A stretch of 64,000 nt of DNA from Histomonas meleagridis (Eukaryota; Parabasalia; Tritrichomonadida; Dientamoebidae). Below are positions 28,449 through 37,815 of this stretch, in pieces. The stretch lies in assembly GCA_020186115.1 (NCBI GenBank), contig WSYJ01000005.1:310001-374000 (forward strand), given 5' to 3'. How positions within the stretch are numbered: position 1 is the stretch's first letter; the number at the start of each line of letters is the position of its first letter. The notes beneath the pieces were generated by a model. It ran no database searches. It was not told the DNA's origin and saw nothing but the letters and a program-made list of their open reading frames with translations. The translations under genes and the position numbers were made by a program.

Positions 28449-30299
28449 TTATTTATTATTCACCAGCTCTACAAAACTCCTATTCCAGCAAAATGAGAAC
28501 AATACTGATAAACCAATCCACAAAAGTATTCCTATTCCCACGGTCACTCTTCCTGTTCTACTTGTCGAGAACATTGTCATCTGGAAGTCAGTAGTTTTCC
28601 AGTCTGCCTCCGTCATTCGCGGCAGCGCATCGCTGTTATTCACCACTTCGAACTTACCGCTCGACACTTTATATTCGTATGCGTTTGAGTAAGCCGGGTG
28701 ATAATTAAACTGAGCGCTCACGCAAACATTTTTTCTTGGTGCGCATTCCATTGACCAATTTGCGCAGTCATTATTTGTGCTACAATTAATATCAGTCACA
28801 TTATAAGCGATTATTTCCTTCAAATATTCTCTAACAAAAACATGCTTCAATGATAGCGTATAACCATTAAATACGCCGCCATATAACGAGATATGATCTG
28901 TTGGTAATGTTGCGCCTTGTTTGCTCATAATGACTTCATTAACATATGGAGCTGCACTAATGTTCGTAACGAAAAGTCCCATAATTTCATTGATAAGACT
29001 AACATTAACTTCGTCTTTGACTAATGTTACGCCGCAAAGTTTCGCTAATGTTCTCGCTAATGATAATGAATGATTTGCAATCAAAACTGCATCATATAAG
29101 ACATCGCTCGGACTGCCATAGCGATTATCTGTCGGATATTGGCCGCGGAAACCTGTCAAAACAACATGTTTCATGTTCGGATTACGCTTTAAGAAGGTGT
29201 GCGTGGACGATGGAGGAATTCCGGGTAATGAACGATTGGCAACTAATATATGGTCCTGATTTGGTAATACTTCGGTGTCGACAAAGTTATGCGACGATGG
29301 CATCGAATGCGCATAAAGATTTGATGATGTGGCATCTTGACGAATTTCAACAATTGCTGAAATGTTATCAAGAAAAACATCTAGAAAGCCCATGTCAGAA
29401 CGTGGAGGCTCGCGACAAGTGTTGGAACCGGAGGTACCAACTTGACATTTGAAATTTGTAATATCGGTGACAAACTTCTCAGACCCTAAATAGCCATTCT
29501 CTTCCCCCTCGAAAAAGGCAAACTTTAATTGGTGCTTGGCTTCCGACCAATTAACACCTTGGAATAATTCAATTGCGGCTAAAAGCGTAACAAAGCCAGA
29601 AATGGAATAATCAGAACCTGTTGAACCATATGGAATTAAACCATAGGTATCAAATGATGTAATAGCCCATATAGAAGATGAATTATAATTATTTGTAAAT
29701 GAACCATACATGGAAATACCACCAATAGGTTTGCAATTACCTTCACTGAGACATGAAACATCGTTACCTTTCGATATCATAAAGTTGTTCAGATAAAAAC
29801 CTGCTTTTTCACCATTTTGACGAATGTGCTCATAAATTTGTTCTGTGGTTGAATGTGAGGGATAAATAACAGGAACATCAAACTTTTGGTTTTGTAATGA
29901 ATCTGCTTTAGGGTTCCATTGAAATGTATCATTGGTTTGATAGCAGGAATATGCTTTATTTGGAAATGGAACACCTGGAGAAATATCAGCATCATCATTA
30001 GCAAGAATAACAAATCCTTGAAGAAATGGTTTTGGTTTATAAATTGTTTGGATTTTATTAAGGATTGATGAAGTTGCATATTGTAATGGAACAACAACAA
30101 TTTCAGGCTCTTTTCTGTTTTTCTGGAAAAATTTATCAAGATCTGAAACAATAGAATCTGTTAATAATAAAGCAATTCCTGAATGACCATCATACTTTGT
30201 GTTTGTTCCATTCCAGCCATCCCTATGATGTGTTCTGAATACAAAATCTGCAGCAAATTGAGTCGAACTGAGAGAAAAAGAGAATAAAATCGTCAGCAT
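28449..30299 (-). CDS. NCSTN: Nicastrin (gamma-secretase subunit)
   Basis: A 616-residue type I membrane protein with an N-terminal signal peptide (about 1-16), a large lumenal domain and one membrane helix near residues 590-610 followed by a short tail. It has the M28-peptidase-like fold of nicastrin: GSTGSDYSISGFVTLLAAIE and FAFFEGEENGYLGSEKFV, the latter being the counterpart of the animal GETFDYIGS motif. LPGIPPSSTHTFLKRNP corresponds to the LPPSSLQRFLR block, and CSTNNDCANWSMEC is a Cys-rich stem. The zinc ligands of active M28 peptidases are not evident. Nicastrin holds substrates for presenilin, which cuts within membranes. Many NxS/T sites are present. The C-terminal part is strongly GC-rich. 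An M28-like nicalin is the main alternative. Confidence 0.8.
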   Translation of the reverse strand: MLTILFSFSLSSTQFAADFVFRTHHRDGWNGTNTKYDGHSGIALLLTDSIVSDLDKFFQKNRKEPEIVVVPLQYATSSILNKIQTIYKPKPFLQGFVILANDDADISPGVPFPNKAYSCYQTNDTFQWNPKADSLQNQKFDVPVIYPSHSTTEQIYEHIRQNGEKAGFYLNNFMISKGNDVSCLSEGNCKPIGGISMYGSFTNNYNSSSIWAITSFDTYGLIPYGSTGSDYSISGFVTLLAAIELFQGVNWSEAKHQLKFAFFEGEENGYLGSEKFVTDITNFKCQVGTSGSNTCREPPRSDMGFLDVFLDNISAIVEIRQDATSSNLYAHSMPSSHNFVDTEVLPNQDHILVANRSLPGIPPSSTHTFLKRNPNMKHVVLTGFRGQYPTDNRYGSPSDVLYDAVLIANHSLSLARTLAKLCGVTLVKDEVNVSLINEIMGLFVTNISAAPYVNEVIMSKQGATLPTDHISLYGGVFNGYTLSLKHVFVREYLKEIIAYNVTDINCSTNNDCANWSMECAPRKNVCVSAQFNYHPAYSNAYEYKVSSGKFEVVNNSDALPRMTEADWKTTDFQMTMFSTSRTGRVTVGIGILLWIGLSVLFSFCWNRSFVELVNNK

Positions 30300-30423
30300 T
30301 CCTTTGATTAAGCAAGCAGTTTTTGAAAACTTTATTCATTGAAAAAAATGTAAATGATGGAATTAATCTCAACCAAAAATTCTTTGGTTTTTTTATAATA
30401 ATGAGAATAAATTGATTTTTATT

Positions 30424-30432
30424 CAAAAAGTG
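30424..30432 (-). promoter_or_regulatory. CACTTTTTG candidate promoter element
   Basis: Read on the minus strand, 124 nt before the nicastrin ATG, which is farther than the other copies. A second AAAAAGTGA copy at 30531-30539 lies in the same divergent spacer, 47 nt before the methyltransferase ATG but in the opposite orientation. Confidence 0.3.
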
Positions 30433-30586
30433 AAAAGATTCTGCATAGATTCATACAATTACATAAATTCATCATTTTGTTGCAAAAACTTTTTTACATG
30501 TAAAAATTATTAAAACTACTAACTCAGTCTAAAAAGTGACACTCAGTTCTGGTCGACCAGATATCCATACAAAAAAATCATCTCCG

Positions 30587-31177
30587 ATGTCCGAGCAGAT
30601 TCCTGATTTTGGTAATATGACCTACTGGGATGATGGCTATAAAACAGGTGAAGCACCTGCTGAATGGTTTGTTCCATATTCAACAATCAGAAAATTTATA
30701 CATAAACATCTTGGTACCGATAAGAAAACTCTTGTTATAGGTTGCGGTACATCTGATTTATCTTTTGAAATGTACAATGAAGGGTATAAGGATATTCAAA
30801 GTATGGATTACAGTCCTGAAGCAATTGAAGAAATGAAAGTCAAATACCCTCAATTAGAATGGAGTGTTATGGACGTACGTGAAATGACTTATCCTAATGA
30901 GTCATTTGATTCTATTGTTGACAAGGGAACTTTAGATTGTTTATTTTTCCTTGATGAAACAAACGAGCAAATAACAAAAATGTTATTAGAAGTCAGTAGA
31001 GTTCTAAAATCTGGTGGTCAATATGTCGTCGTTACATGTGGGCATCCTATGCAACGCAATGAAATTTTCATGAAACCTGAATTTAATTGGACTGTTATCG
31101 ATTGGAAAGAGTACGAACCACCTGACGGTTCATTTACCCATCCTTCTGCGTTTATTTATTGTATGAAGAAGAAATAA
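30587..31177 (+). CDS. METTL13/EEF1AKMT-like methyltransferase
   Basis: A 196-residue class I SAM-dependent methyltransferase. The ATG at 30587 is used because the frame upstream opens only with GTG and would start inside the AAAAAGTGA promoter-like motif. Landmarks: TYWDDGYKTG (the N-terminal YW-x-x-RY motif of the METTL13/EEF1AKMT4 group); motif I VIGCGTSDLSFEMY; an acidic end to strand 2 (SMDYSPEAIEEM); and DSIVDKGTLDCLFF, very close to the DKGTLDA motif of the group. In animals and fungi this family methylates lysines or the N-terminus of translation elongation factor eEF1A, which is the likely but unproven substrate here. The stop overlaps TAAA. Confidence 0.85.
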   Translation: MSEQIPDFGNMTYWDDGYKTGEAPAEWFVPYSTIRKFIHKHLGTDKKTLVIGCGTSDLSFEMYNEGYKDIQSMDYSPEAIEEMKVKYPQLEWSVMDVREMTYPNESFDSIVDKGTLDCLFFLDETNEQITKMLLEVSRVLKSGGQYVVVTCGHPMQRNEIFMKPEFNWTVIDWKEYEPPDGSFTHPSAFIYCMKKK

Positions 31178-31361
31178 AAATAAAAGATTGAAATTATTAA
31201 TTTGCTCGTTCACCAAAAAACTCAATTTTATGTTTTTAGAATGCAACCTGCGATCACATTATTGGAAACATTCGAAATATTGGAACAGATTTTTGTTGAT
31301 TATAATCAGAATAAGATATCTCAAGAAAAAACAAGGAAAGAGTGTGTAAGGGCTAAAGTGT

Positions 31362-31925
31362 TTAGAGCCTAAAGCCACCATTTACTGTTCTCTTCTTTCG
31401 TGTTGTTTGACCGTTTGGAAGATTGATTGTAATCTTTTGACCTTTGTGAAGAGAATAGTCTCTACCGGATGATTGTATTTCAACTGGAGCTTGTGGTGCG
31501 TTTTGTTCAGCTTCGAAGTCAGCTGCTATTTTACGTGCATTTTCAACAGCAATCTTGAAATCAAACGATTCGTTTCTTTCTTGCATTCCTATACCAATAA
31601 AAGCGTGTCTCGTTCCTTGAACAACGCGAAGAACAAAATACCTTGAAGAATCAGTAACAGGTTCAACTGCATTTGGATGATCTAATGGGCACTCTGCGAA
31701 AAATTTACCTGTATCAGGCTCATCAAGTACAATACGTGCATTTTTGCCTTTTACAAGAACACGAAGGCGACCATGCCAAAGTTGGTTTCCTTCCCATCCA
31801 GTGCATCTGTAACCTTCTGCTTGATTAAGTGGTGGAATTCTAAATACGTTAACCATAACACTATTTAGCTGCCTTTCAAATTCAGCACCTAAGTTGATTT
31901 CTATATCTGCATTGTTTTGGTTCAT
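31362..31925 (-). CDS. NECAP: NECAP-like endocytic adaptor-binding protein
   Basis: A 187-residue protein with the NECAP PHear domain. Landmarks: VFRIPPLNQAEGYRCTGW, the LWHGRLRVLVKGKNARIVL strands, GKFFAECPL, the family hallmark VTDSSRYFVLRV followed by RHAFIGIGMQERNESFDF, and a C-terminal HKGQKITINLPN-like strand matching the family's EGQTIKL segment. NECAPs bind clathrin adaptor AP-2 and accessory proteins and tune coated-vesicle assembly. The short C-terminal WxxF motifs of animal NECAPs are not seen. The stop is TAG, without TAAA overlap. NECAP here may be relevant to the DPF motifs in the BspA tails (see findings). Confidence 0.9.
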   Translation of the reverse strand: MNQNNADIEINLGAEFERQLNSVMVNVFRIPPLNQAEGYRCTGWEGNQLWHGRLRVLVKGKNARIVLDEPDTGKFFAECPLDHPNAVEPVTDSSRYFVLRVVQGTRHAFIGIGMQERNESFDFKIAVENARKIAADFEAEQNAPQAPVEIQSSGRDYSLHKGQKITINLPNGQTTRKKRTVNGGFRL

Positions 31926-32569
31926 GAGAAACTACCTACGGTTTGAAATGTTATATGAAATTACTTTATCGACGATAAAGTGACAACAAATGATCATTTT
32001 CATGTTTAAACATTCTTAAATATATTTATTTGAATTATTGACATTAATTTTAATAGACTGGAAGCTGCTTTAATTTTTTATGCTTATATTGTTAAAGGAA
32101 AATTTGAATCAGGAAATTGATTTTGAAACGAATGATTTTAAGTGCTGTGTGCTATAGCCTTTAGATCTAAAAGCCATATAAATACAAAGTATGTTCTCAT
32201 AAAAGAAGAATTAAGGGAAATCTTTTTATAAAAGAAAAAAATTCCAATAAATTATGCTTTTTCAAGAAGTTATTGAAAGCACATACACACTAAATCTAAA
32301 TTCATTGCTTTTGGTTAAAAATATTTGGTATTTATCTAATACATTATTGGATAATTTGTTAAAGCTAAATTTTCGTTTTCGTGAAACATATAATTTCTCA
32401 TTTTTAAGGTGAGGAAATATATTTCACAAAATTATGTTGAACTTTCCAGAAATCAATATATTTAAACTTGAATTAAATTCGATCGTTTTATTCATTTCAC
32501 AGAAAATGACGCACAAAAAATCGCTTTTGAGAGTGAAAATAGGGCGCCCCTAAAGTTTTTGCTCAAAAA
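31926..32569. other. Intergenic, divergent NECAP/kinase spacer
   Basis: A 644-bp AT-rich region. It contains an imperfect palindrome centred on AGATCT (32152-32180) and a GC palindrome GGGCGCCC at 32542-32549, 20 nt before the kinase ATG. No gene is seen. Confidence 0.55.
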
Positions 32570-34609
32570 ATGCTCAAGAAACTATTTCAAAGGAAGGCGA
32601 AAGTATCAGAACCACAAGAGGTATCACATGTTGTTCACATAGATAGTGAACTTAACTGGGAATTTGATGATTCCTTTGACCCAACCACAATCTTCCGAAA
32701 AATCAAAGTTTTAGGCAAAGGAAGATTTGGCGTTGTATATGAAGTAGAACATATTCCATCACAAAAACTATTTGCAGGTAAACTTATTAATTCATCACTT
32801 CTTAATGAAGAGTCCAAACTCGAAGTTCAAAACGAGATTCGATCACTTCGTTACGTTGATTCCCCATACACAGTTCACTATTATGGATGCGTTCCATTTG
32901 AAGGGTCATTAATGATCTTAATGGAAAATTGTGACTGTGGTTCTCTTCGTGATCTTCTTGATCGACGTGAACAAGTTTTAAGTGAAGATCAAATTGGTAT
33001 AGTTCTAGTTGATTTACTTCGCGGTCTTCATCTTATTCATACTCGACATCGAATTATTCATCGAGATATTAAATCTGCTAACATCCTTCTTACATCCGAC
33101 AGTGGGATCCGTATTGCAGATTTTGGAGTATCTCGTAAATTTGAACCTAATGGTACATGTCATACGATGACAATTGTTGGTACTCCATATTGGATGGCGC
33201 CCGAAGTTATTAGTGGTATTTCATATGACTTTACTGCTGATATCTGGAGTGTTGGTATCACTGCAGTCGAACTTTCAGAAGGCGCTCCTCCATATATCGA
33301 ACTTCCGCCTACGAAAGCAATGGTTGAAATTGCATTAAATGGATTTCCAGGATTTCGTTATCCATACATGCATTCATCAGAGTTCTGTGATTTTGTTTCA
33401 CATTGCGTTGAAACGAATCCAAGAGATCGATGGACAATTGAGCAACTCCTTGATCATCCATTTCTTCAACGCGCTTCACGACTTGATCGAAATGAAATAA
33501 TGGCAGAACTTATCAAAGAAGGACAAGAACGACAATTCGAAGAGAAGTTTGAAGACACACCCACATTTAGAACAATGGATCTTCTCTCACAATCTGAAAG
33601 CGACTTAGGATTACATCAAATAGATATAGTTTCCGCATCAAACTTTGATATGAATTCCGGAAATGTCACTTTTGATACGATAGCGCTTGCATTAACTGCA
33701 AAGAAACAACAATATGTTGATTCGATAAACTTAAATGAAGAACAAATACCAGACAGAAAACAATTTTATGCAGATTCATCATCATTTGCAAATTCAGATT
33801 TCTTATCGGAACCATCTTCTTTTAATATGAATACTAATTCAACATTCGCCAATACAAATATGTTAGATTCGACTTTTAATGCTGATTCTACATATGTACA
33901 AAATATTAATATAAATGATTCAACATTTGTTTCTGATAATTCACCTTTTTCACAAATGAATACCGCTGATTCAACATTCGTATCAGAGAATTCACCTTTT
34001 ACACAAATGAACACTGCTGATTCAACATTTGTTGCTTCTGCTTCACCATTTGATTCACTTAGTATGGATAATATTATGAATAATCAGAACAATAACATTA
34101 ATAATAATAACAATTCACAAAATAATATTAAGAATACACAAAGTAATGCACCAAAACCTAATACTAAAACAGTTCGTTTTATGAATGCTGCTGCACCACC
34201 TCCAAATACGAGAAAACTTCAATCTCATAAACCAGTACATACATTAAAACAAATTAATTCCGCAAAGATTCCAGATAATGTATTTGTAGAAGTAACAAAA
34301 ATGATGAGTTTAAATATCCCTTATGTACCATTGAAGACGGAAAAACAAGAAAAATCAACTGTGACTTATAAGAAATATGCTCCTCAAAATATTGTTATGA
34401 AAAGAGATGCAAATATTATTGATGAAAATCCAGATGAATTAGATTTAAGTATCTTTAAATCAAGATATTTGTCCAGATTTTTATTATTGGTTGTATTGCA
34501 TAAAATGTTTGGAATGGATGGGACATTTGCATTGTTATTGGTTTACGTATTTATACGTGCTATTATATGTTATCTGAGATATTACAAAGAAAATGATCAA
34601 AACAAATAA
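32570..34609 (+). CDS. Ste20-family protein kinase with C-terminal membrane segment
   Basis: A 679-residue protein. The kinase domain spans about residues 40-302 with all catalytic features: glycine loop GKGRFGVVYEV, Lys71 (FAGKLI), HRD Asp166 (IHRDIKSANILL), DFG Asp184, and GTPYWMAPEV, a signature of the Ste20/GCK-MST group. A low-complexity Ser/Asn/Phe-rich region at about 390-530 includes three 17-residue repeats (ADSTFVSENSPFTQMNT), followed by a basic linker. A hydrophobic segment at about 640-665 then looks like a tail membrane anchor, which is unusual for this kinase group. It probably phosphorylates Ser/Thr in a morphogenesis or stress pathway at a membrane. The stop overlaps TAAA. 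Confidence 0.9.
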   Translation: MLKKLFQRKAKVSEPQEVSHVVHIDSELNWEFDDSFDPTTIFRKIKVLGKGRFGVVYEVEHIPSQKLFAGKLINSSLLNEESKLEVQNEIRSLRYVDSPYTVHYYGCVPFEGSLMILMENCDCGSLRDLLDRREQVLSEDQIGIVLVDLLRGLHLIHTRHRIIHRDIKSANILLTSDSGIRIADFGVSRKFEPNGTCHTMTIVGTPYWMAPEVISGISYDFTADIWSVGITAVELSEGAPPYIELPPTKAMVEIALNGFPGFRYPYMHSSEFCDFVSHCVETNPRDRWTIEQLLDHPFLQRASRLDRNEIMAELIKEGQERQFEEKFEDTPTFRTMDLLSQSESDLGLHQIDIVSASNFDMNSGNVTFDTIALALTAKKQQYVDSINLNEEQIPDRKQFYADSSSFANSDFLSEPSSFNMNTNSTFANTNMLDSTFNADSTYVQNININDSTFVSDNSPFSQMNTADSTFVSENSPFTQMNTADSTFVASASPFDSLSMDNIMNNQNNNINNNNNSQNNIKNTQSNAPKPNTKTVRFMNAAAPPPNTRKLQSHKPVHTLKQINSAKIPDNVFVEVTKMMSLNIPYVPLKTEKQEKSTVTYKKYAPQNIVMKRDANIIDENPDELDLSIFKSRYLSRFLLLVVLHKMFGMDGTFALLLVYVFIRAIICYLRYYKENDQNK

Positions 34610-34776
34610 AAATAATTGTAACATCATTTATTTCAAAATGTTGAGACGATAAGGAAATTCAATGTCATATCATCGTTTGAATCTGAAAAGTTTTCGATTT
34701 CATTGAACTATTTAATCGAAAAGAAAATTTTGAGTGTTTTACAAAAAATGGTAATTTTCATATAACATTTCCCTCA

Positions 34777-36141
34777 ATGTCCTTATCAAGCGATGAAATT
34801 AACCTTTTAATCCAAAATTATTTGCAAGAATTTGGTTACAATCACGCGGCATTCGCATTTGGAGTTGAATCAAGAATTCCTTTAAAGGAAAATATTAATC
34901 AAAGATATGTTCCACCAGGGTCATTAGTTTACTTAATACAAAAAGGAATAATGTTTTCACAAATAGAAGAGGCTGCCTCTTCATCTGCTTCAACACCAAA
35001 TCATCAATTTGAAGAAGATTTGGACTCTTTAAAAAATTCTCAACAACAATCAGTTGAGATGATTCAAGAACTATCATCGGCTTCATGTAAAATAAATATA
35101 GGGATGGGAAATCAACAAAATAGATTTAACCAATTTTATTTAAATTCACAATCTGCTTTAATTTTAGAAGCACACAATCAAGCTGCAATAAAATCATGTT
35201 GGAGTCACAAATCAGAATTTTTAGCAACAGGAGGGATTGATGGAAAAGTAATAATATGGAAATTTGATCCAAATGAAAACTATATTTATGACAATCCTAA
35301 TATTATTGATGTTGGTTCCGATGTTACTACATTATGTTGGAGTGAAGAAGAACCTCTTTTAGCAGTTGGGACATTTTTAGGTTCAATCAAATTAATTGAC
35401 ACAGAAAATATTACACATGAGTTTAATTTCGAAGAATTTCCTATTTTATCAATGCAATTTAACGCAGCTTTTTTAGCTGCTGTTAATAACAATGGACATG
35501 TTTTTATGATTGATAAAAGAACAGGATCCTTGGTAAAAGAATGGCATATTGAAGGTACAGACCCAACAGATGTTTTATGGAGAAGCGAATCAAATCTTCT
35601 CGTCGGCTGTGCAAAAGATGTTATCGAGTGTCACTCTGATGGTTCCATCAAACAAATTTTCACTGCGAAAACCGACATAATTCAAATTTCAATGAACGAC
35701 GATGGCTCTTATTTAGCTGTTGGTGATGAATCTGGGAAAGTCACATTTCTTGATAAAAGTGATAAAGTTAAATATGAACATAACTTACATGAATCAAGTG
35801 TATGTTCAATATCATGGTCACCTAATAATAATGCATTAGCTACTGGAGGAGCAGATGGATTTGTTAAAGTTATCGATTTAAATGAAAGTGAACCAAGTTT
35901 ATTTGATGGACATCCCGCAGCTGCATACATTGTTGCATATGATCCTCAAGAAAGATACATTGCAAGTGTTGGCGCAGAGAATTTTATTTCCATTTGGTCG
36001 ATCCAAACAAATCAATTAATAGTGAAATATATGACTGACGTCCCTATAAATGATATTTGTTGGTCTACAGATGGAAAATATTTATCAATTTGTCTTCACT
36101 CGGGAGAAGTTGCAATTCTTAATTTTGATATTTTGTGCTGA
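34777..36141 (+). CDS. TBL1-like: TBL1/SIF2-like LisH and WD40 corepressor subunit
   Basis: A 454-residue protein. The N-terminus, SSDEINLLIQNYLQEFGYNHAAFAFGVES, is a LisH motif. It is followed by VPPGSLVYLIQKGIMF, closely matching the N-terminus of animal TBL1/TBLR1. About seven to eight WD40 repeats fill residues 130-454 (for example HKSEFLATGGIDGKVIIWKF and HESSVCSISWSPNNNALATG). In animals TBL1 tetramerises and recruits ubiquitin ligases within NCoR/SMRT-HDAC3 complexes; yeast Sif2 sits in the Set3 complex. A role in histone deacetylation and repression is likely. A TCATATA initiator-like sequence sits 14-20 nt before the ATG. The stop is TGA. Confidence 0.9.
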   Translation: MSLSSDEINLLIQNYLQEFGYNHAAFAFGVESRIPLKENINQRYVPPGSLVYLIQKGIMFSQIEEAASSSASTPNHQFEEDLDSLKNSQQQSVEMIQELSSASCKINIGMGNQQNRFNQFYLNSQSALILEAHNQAAIKSCWSHKSEFLATGGIDGKVIIWKFDPNENYIYDNPNIIDVGSDVTTLCWSEEEPLLAVGTFLGSIKLIDTENITHEFNFEEFPILSMQFNAAFLAAVNNNGHVFMIDKRTGSLVKEWHIEGTDPTDVLWRSESNLLVGCAKDVIECHSDGSIKQIFTAKTDIIQISMNDDGSYLAVGDESGKVTFLDKSDKVKYEHNLHESSVCSISWSPNNNALATGGADGFVKVIDLNESEPSLFDGHPAAAYIVAYDPQERYIASVGAENFISIWSIQTNQLIVKYMTDVPINDICWSTDGKYLSICLHSGEVAILNFDILC

Positions 36142-36319
36142 TATTAATTTATTATAAATTTCTAATATTAAATATGTACTAAATTGATAATGTTTTGTTT
36201 TGTTTTCAAAATTCAGTGTTTACTGTAATATCAGATCTGATTTGTCATTTAGAATTGTCAAATGTAGAAAATGAGAAAAAGAAATAAAATGATATTTGCA
36301 AAAAATGGGTTATTACTGT

Positions 36320-36721
36320 TTAGTCCTTTCCTGCCTTCTTTGCACGGATCTTCTTGCAATGACCACATCTCTTGTGACGGCATTGCTCAGCACGTGCTGA
36401 AAGACGTGCATAGCACTTACGGCATATTCTGCGTTGGACGTTTGTCTTTTCTGCAAGGAGACGAAGGGATGGTTCATAGCTATCTTTACCGCCACCACCA
36501 CGAAGACGAAGAACAAGGTGGAGGGTAGAGTCCTTCTGAATGGAATAATCTTGGAGTGTGTTACCATCTTCTAATTGTTTTCCTGCAAAAATGAGACGTT
36601 GTTGATCTGGTGGAATTCCTTCCTTGTCTTGGATTTTGGATTTGACATCTTCAATGCGATCGGTTGGCTCAACTTCGAGTGTTATATGTTTTCCTGTGAG
36701 TGTCTTGACAAAGATTTGCAT
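36320..36721 (-). CDS. UBA52 (RPL40): Ubiquitin-ribosomal protein L40 fusion
   Basis: 133 residues: ubiquitin (1-76, ending LRLRGG) fused to the zinc-ribbon ribosomal protein eL40. The start is the MQIFVK Met at 36721; the frame extends upstream only to a TTG. The eL40 part has the conserved [19 protein letters not shown], and paired Cys residues for zinc, plus a basic end. Processing after Gly76 releases both products. The ubiquitin differs from the animal sequence at nine positions, by my reading 12, 20, 22, 25, 28, 54, 57, 60 and 64, while all seven Lys remain. The linker after Gly76 (GGKDSY) is longer than the usual II. The gene is GC-rich for this window, consistent with high expression. 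Confidence 0.97.
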   Translation of the reverse strand: MQIFVKTLTGKHITLEVEPTDRIEDVKSKIQDKEGIPPDQQRLIFAGKQLEDGNTLQDYSIQKDSTLHLVLRLRGGGGKDSYEPSLRLLAEKTNVQRRICRKCYARLSARAEQCRHKRCGHCKKIRAKKAGKD

Positions 36722-36901
36722 ATCGGGAAAGGGTTGGACCAAAACCGCTTTTTGGGGCAGGCCAAAATTTGGAGGATTTTAGTATTATGTTATTTAGGAT
36801 ATCTCATGCATGTTTGCAGTTTTTGTTAAACTTATTTAACATATGAACACATAGTATTAATTTATTAAAAGATATAAGAATACAACAAATTTGTTATGAA
36901 T

Positions 36902-37591
36902 TTATCTTCGCAAAATTTGTTCCAAATCCTTCCTAAGTGAAATTGATTCACTAAGGTTCTGTTTGTTTTCTTGTTCATTTCCTTGTAAATGTTGTGAATC
37001 CATATTTGGAAGTGGAAATCCGAATGAATTCGAAAACAAAGAAAACCCTGAATGGAACAACGGAAATATCTGGGAATCAGTTGAAGAGGCCTGAAAAAAG
37101 TTATCGTTTGAAAATAAATTAGAATTATGTTGGTCTGTAAAAGTCAAATCTGCATCTGGTGGCATAGGATATTGAAATGTTGGGATATTAGTATTATCTG
37201 TTCTAACTTCATGTGTGCTCTTTTTTTTATGCGAAATATTTTGATATAACTTATTTTGCTTGGAAGATGAATTGTTGCTAATTTTTTCTTTTCCACTTTC
37301 TGTAATTTCACCAAAAGAATACATTACTTCTTCAAGTTCTGTAATCATAAAGTAATCAAAAATTGTTAGCAAAAGAGGCAATTTAACATATGAATCCCCA
37401 TGCTTTGCATATAAAAATACTTTTGTATCTTCAGATGGTGAGTTTCCTAATTGCTGTATATAATTAGCAATTTTATTTAATTGTGTACAATTATTGACTT
37501 TTATTCTTTGAAGCGGATCATTTTTATTTCGGGAAACCCTTTTACGATCTAATGTTTTCAACGGTATTATTTTTATGTATTGTTCGTCCAT
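36902..37591 (-). CDS. Unknown protein with possible RAWUL-like ubiquitin fold
   Basis: A 229-residue protein. Residues about 25-95 alternate strand and helix: QRIKVNNCTQLNKIANYIQQL, then TKVFLYAKHGDSYVKLPLLL, then TIFDYFMI. This faintly resembles the RAWUL ubiquitin-like domain of Polycomb-group RING proteins. No RING finger is present. The rest is polar, Ser/Asn/Gln/Phe-rich and probably disordered. A basic stretch near residue 16-24 (RKRVSRNK) could be a nuclear localisation signal. The ATG at 37591 is the first in frame and the stop overlaps TAAA. The fold suggestion is weak. Confidence 0.5.
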   Translation of the reverse strand: MDEQYIKIIPLKTLDRKRVSRNKNDPLQRIKVNNCTQLNKIANYIQQLGNSPSEDTKVFLYAKHGDSYVKLPLLLTIFDYFMITELEEVMYSFGEITESGKEKISNNSSSKQNKLYQNISHKKKSTHEVRTDNTNIPTFQYPMPPDADLTFTDQHNSNLFSNDNFFQASSTDSQIFPLFHSGFSLFSNSFGFPLPNMDSQHLQGNEQENKQNLSESISLRKDLEQILRR

Positions 37592-37815
37592 GTAAGAGCA
37601 ATTTTAAAGAGAATTAAAATTTGACGATAGGTCATTTTAGAAGAAGAAAAGTTTTGGAATCTTTAAAAAGATTTATATCAATGAATAAATAAAGACTTTC
37701 ATCTCACAAAGACATTCTATCTTTTTGATAAATTATTTATTAATATAAATCATGATTGTTTTATTTTTAAAATATTTCCTTTCAAAAAAGAAAAAAGTAT
37801 AATGTCAAATAACAT

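Noticed and set aside
29024-29452. 142-residue plus-strand frame
   Set aside because: It is antisense to the nicastrin lumenal domain and has no homology signal.
30518-30527. ACTAACTCAG as a 3' splice site of a canonical trichomonad intron before the methyltransferase
   Set aside because: It resembles ACTAACACACAG, but no GTAYGT donor or upstream coding exon is visible, and the ATG at 30587 gives a complete protein.
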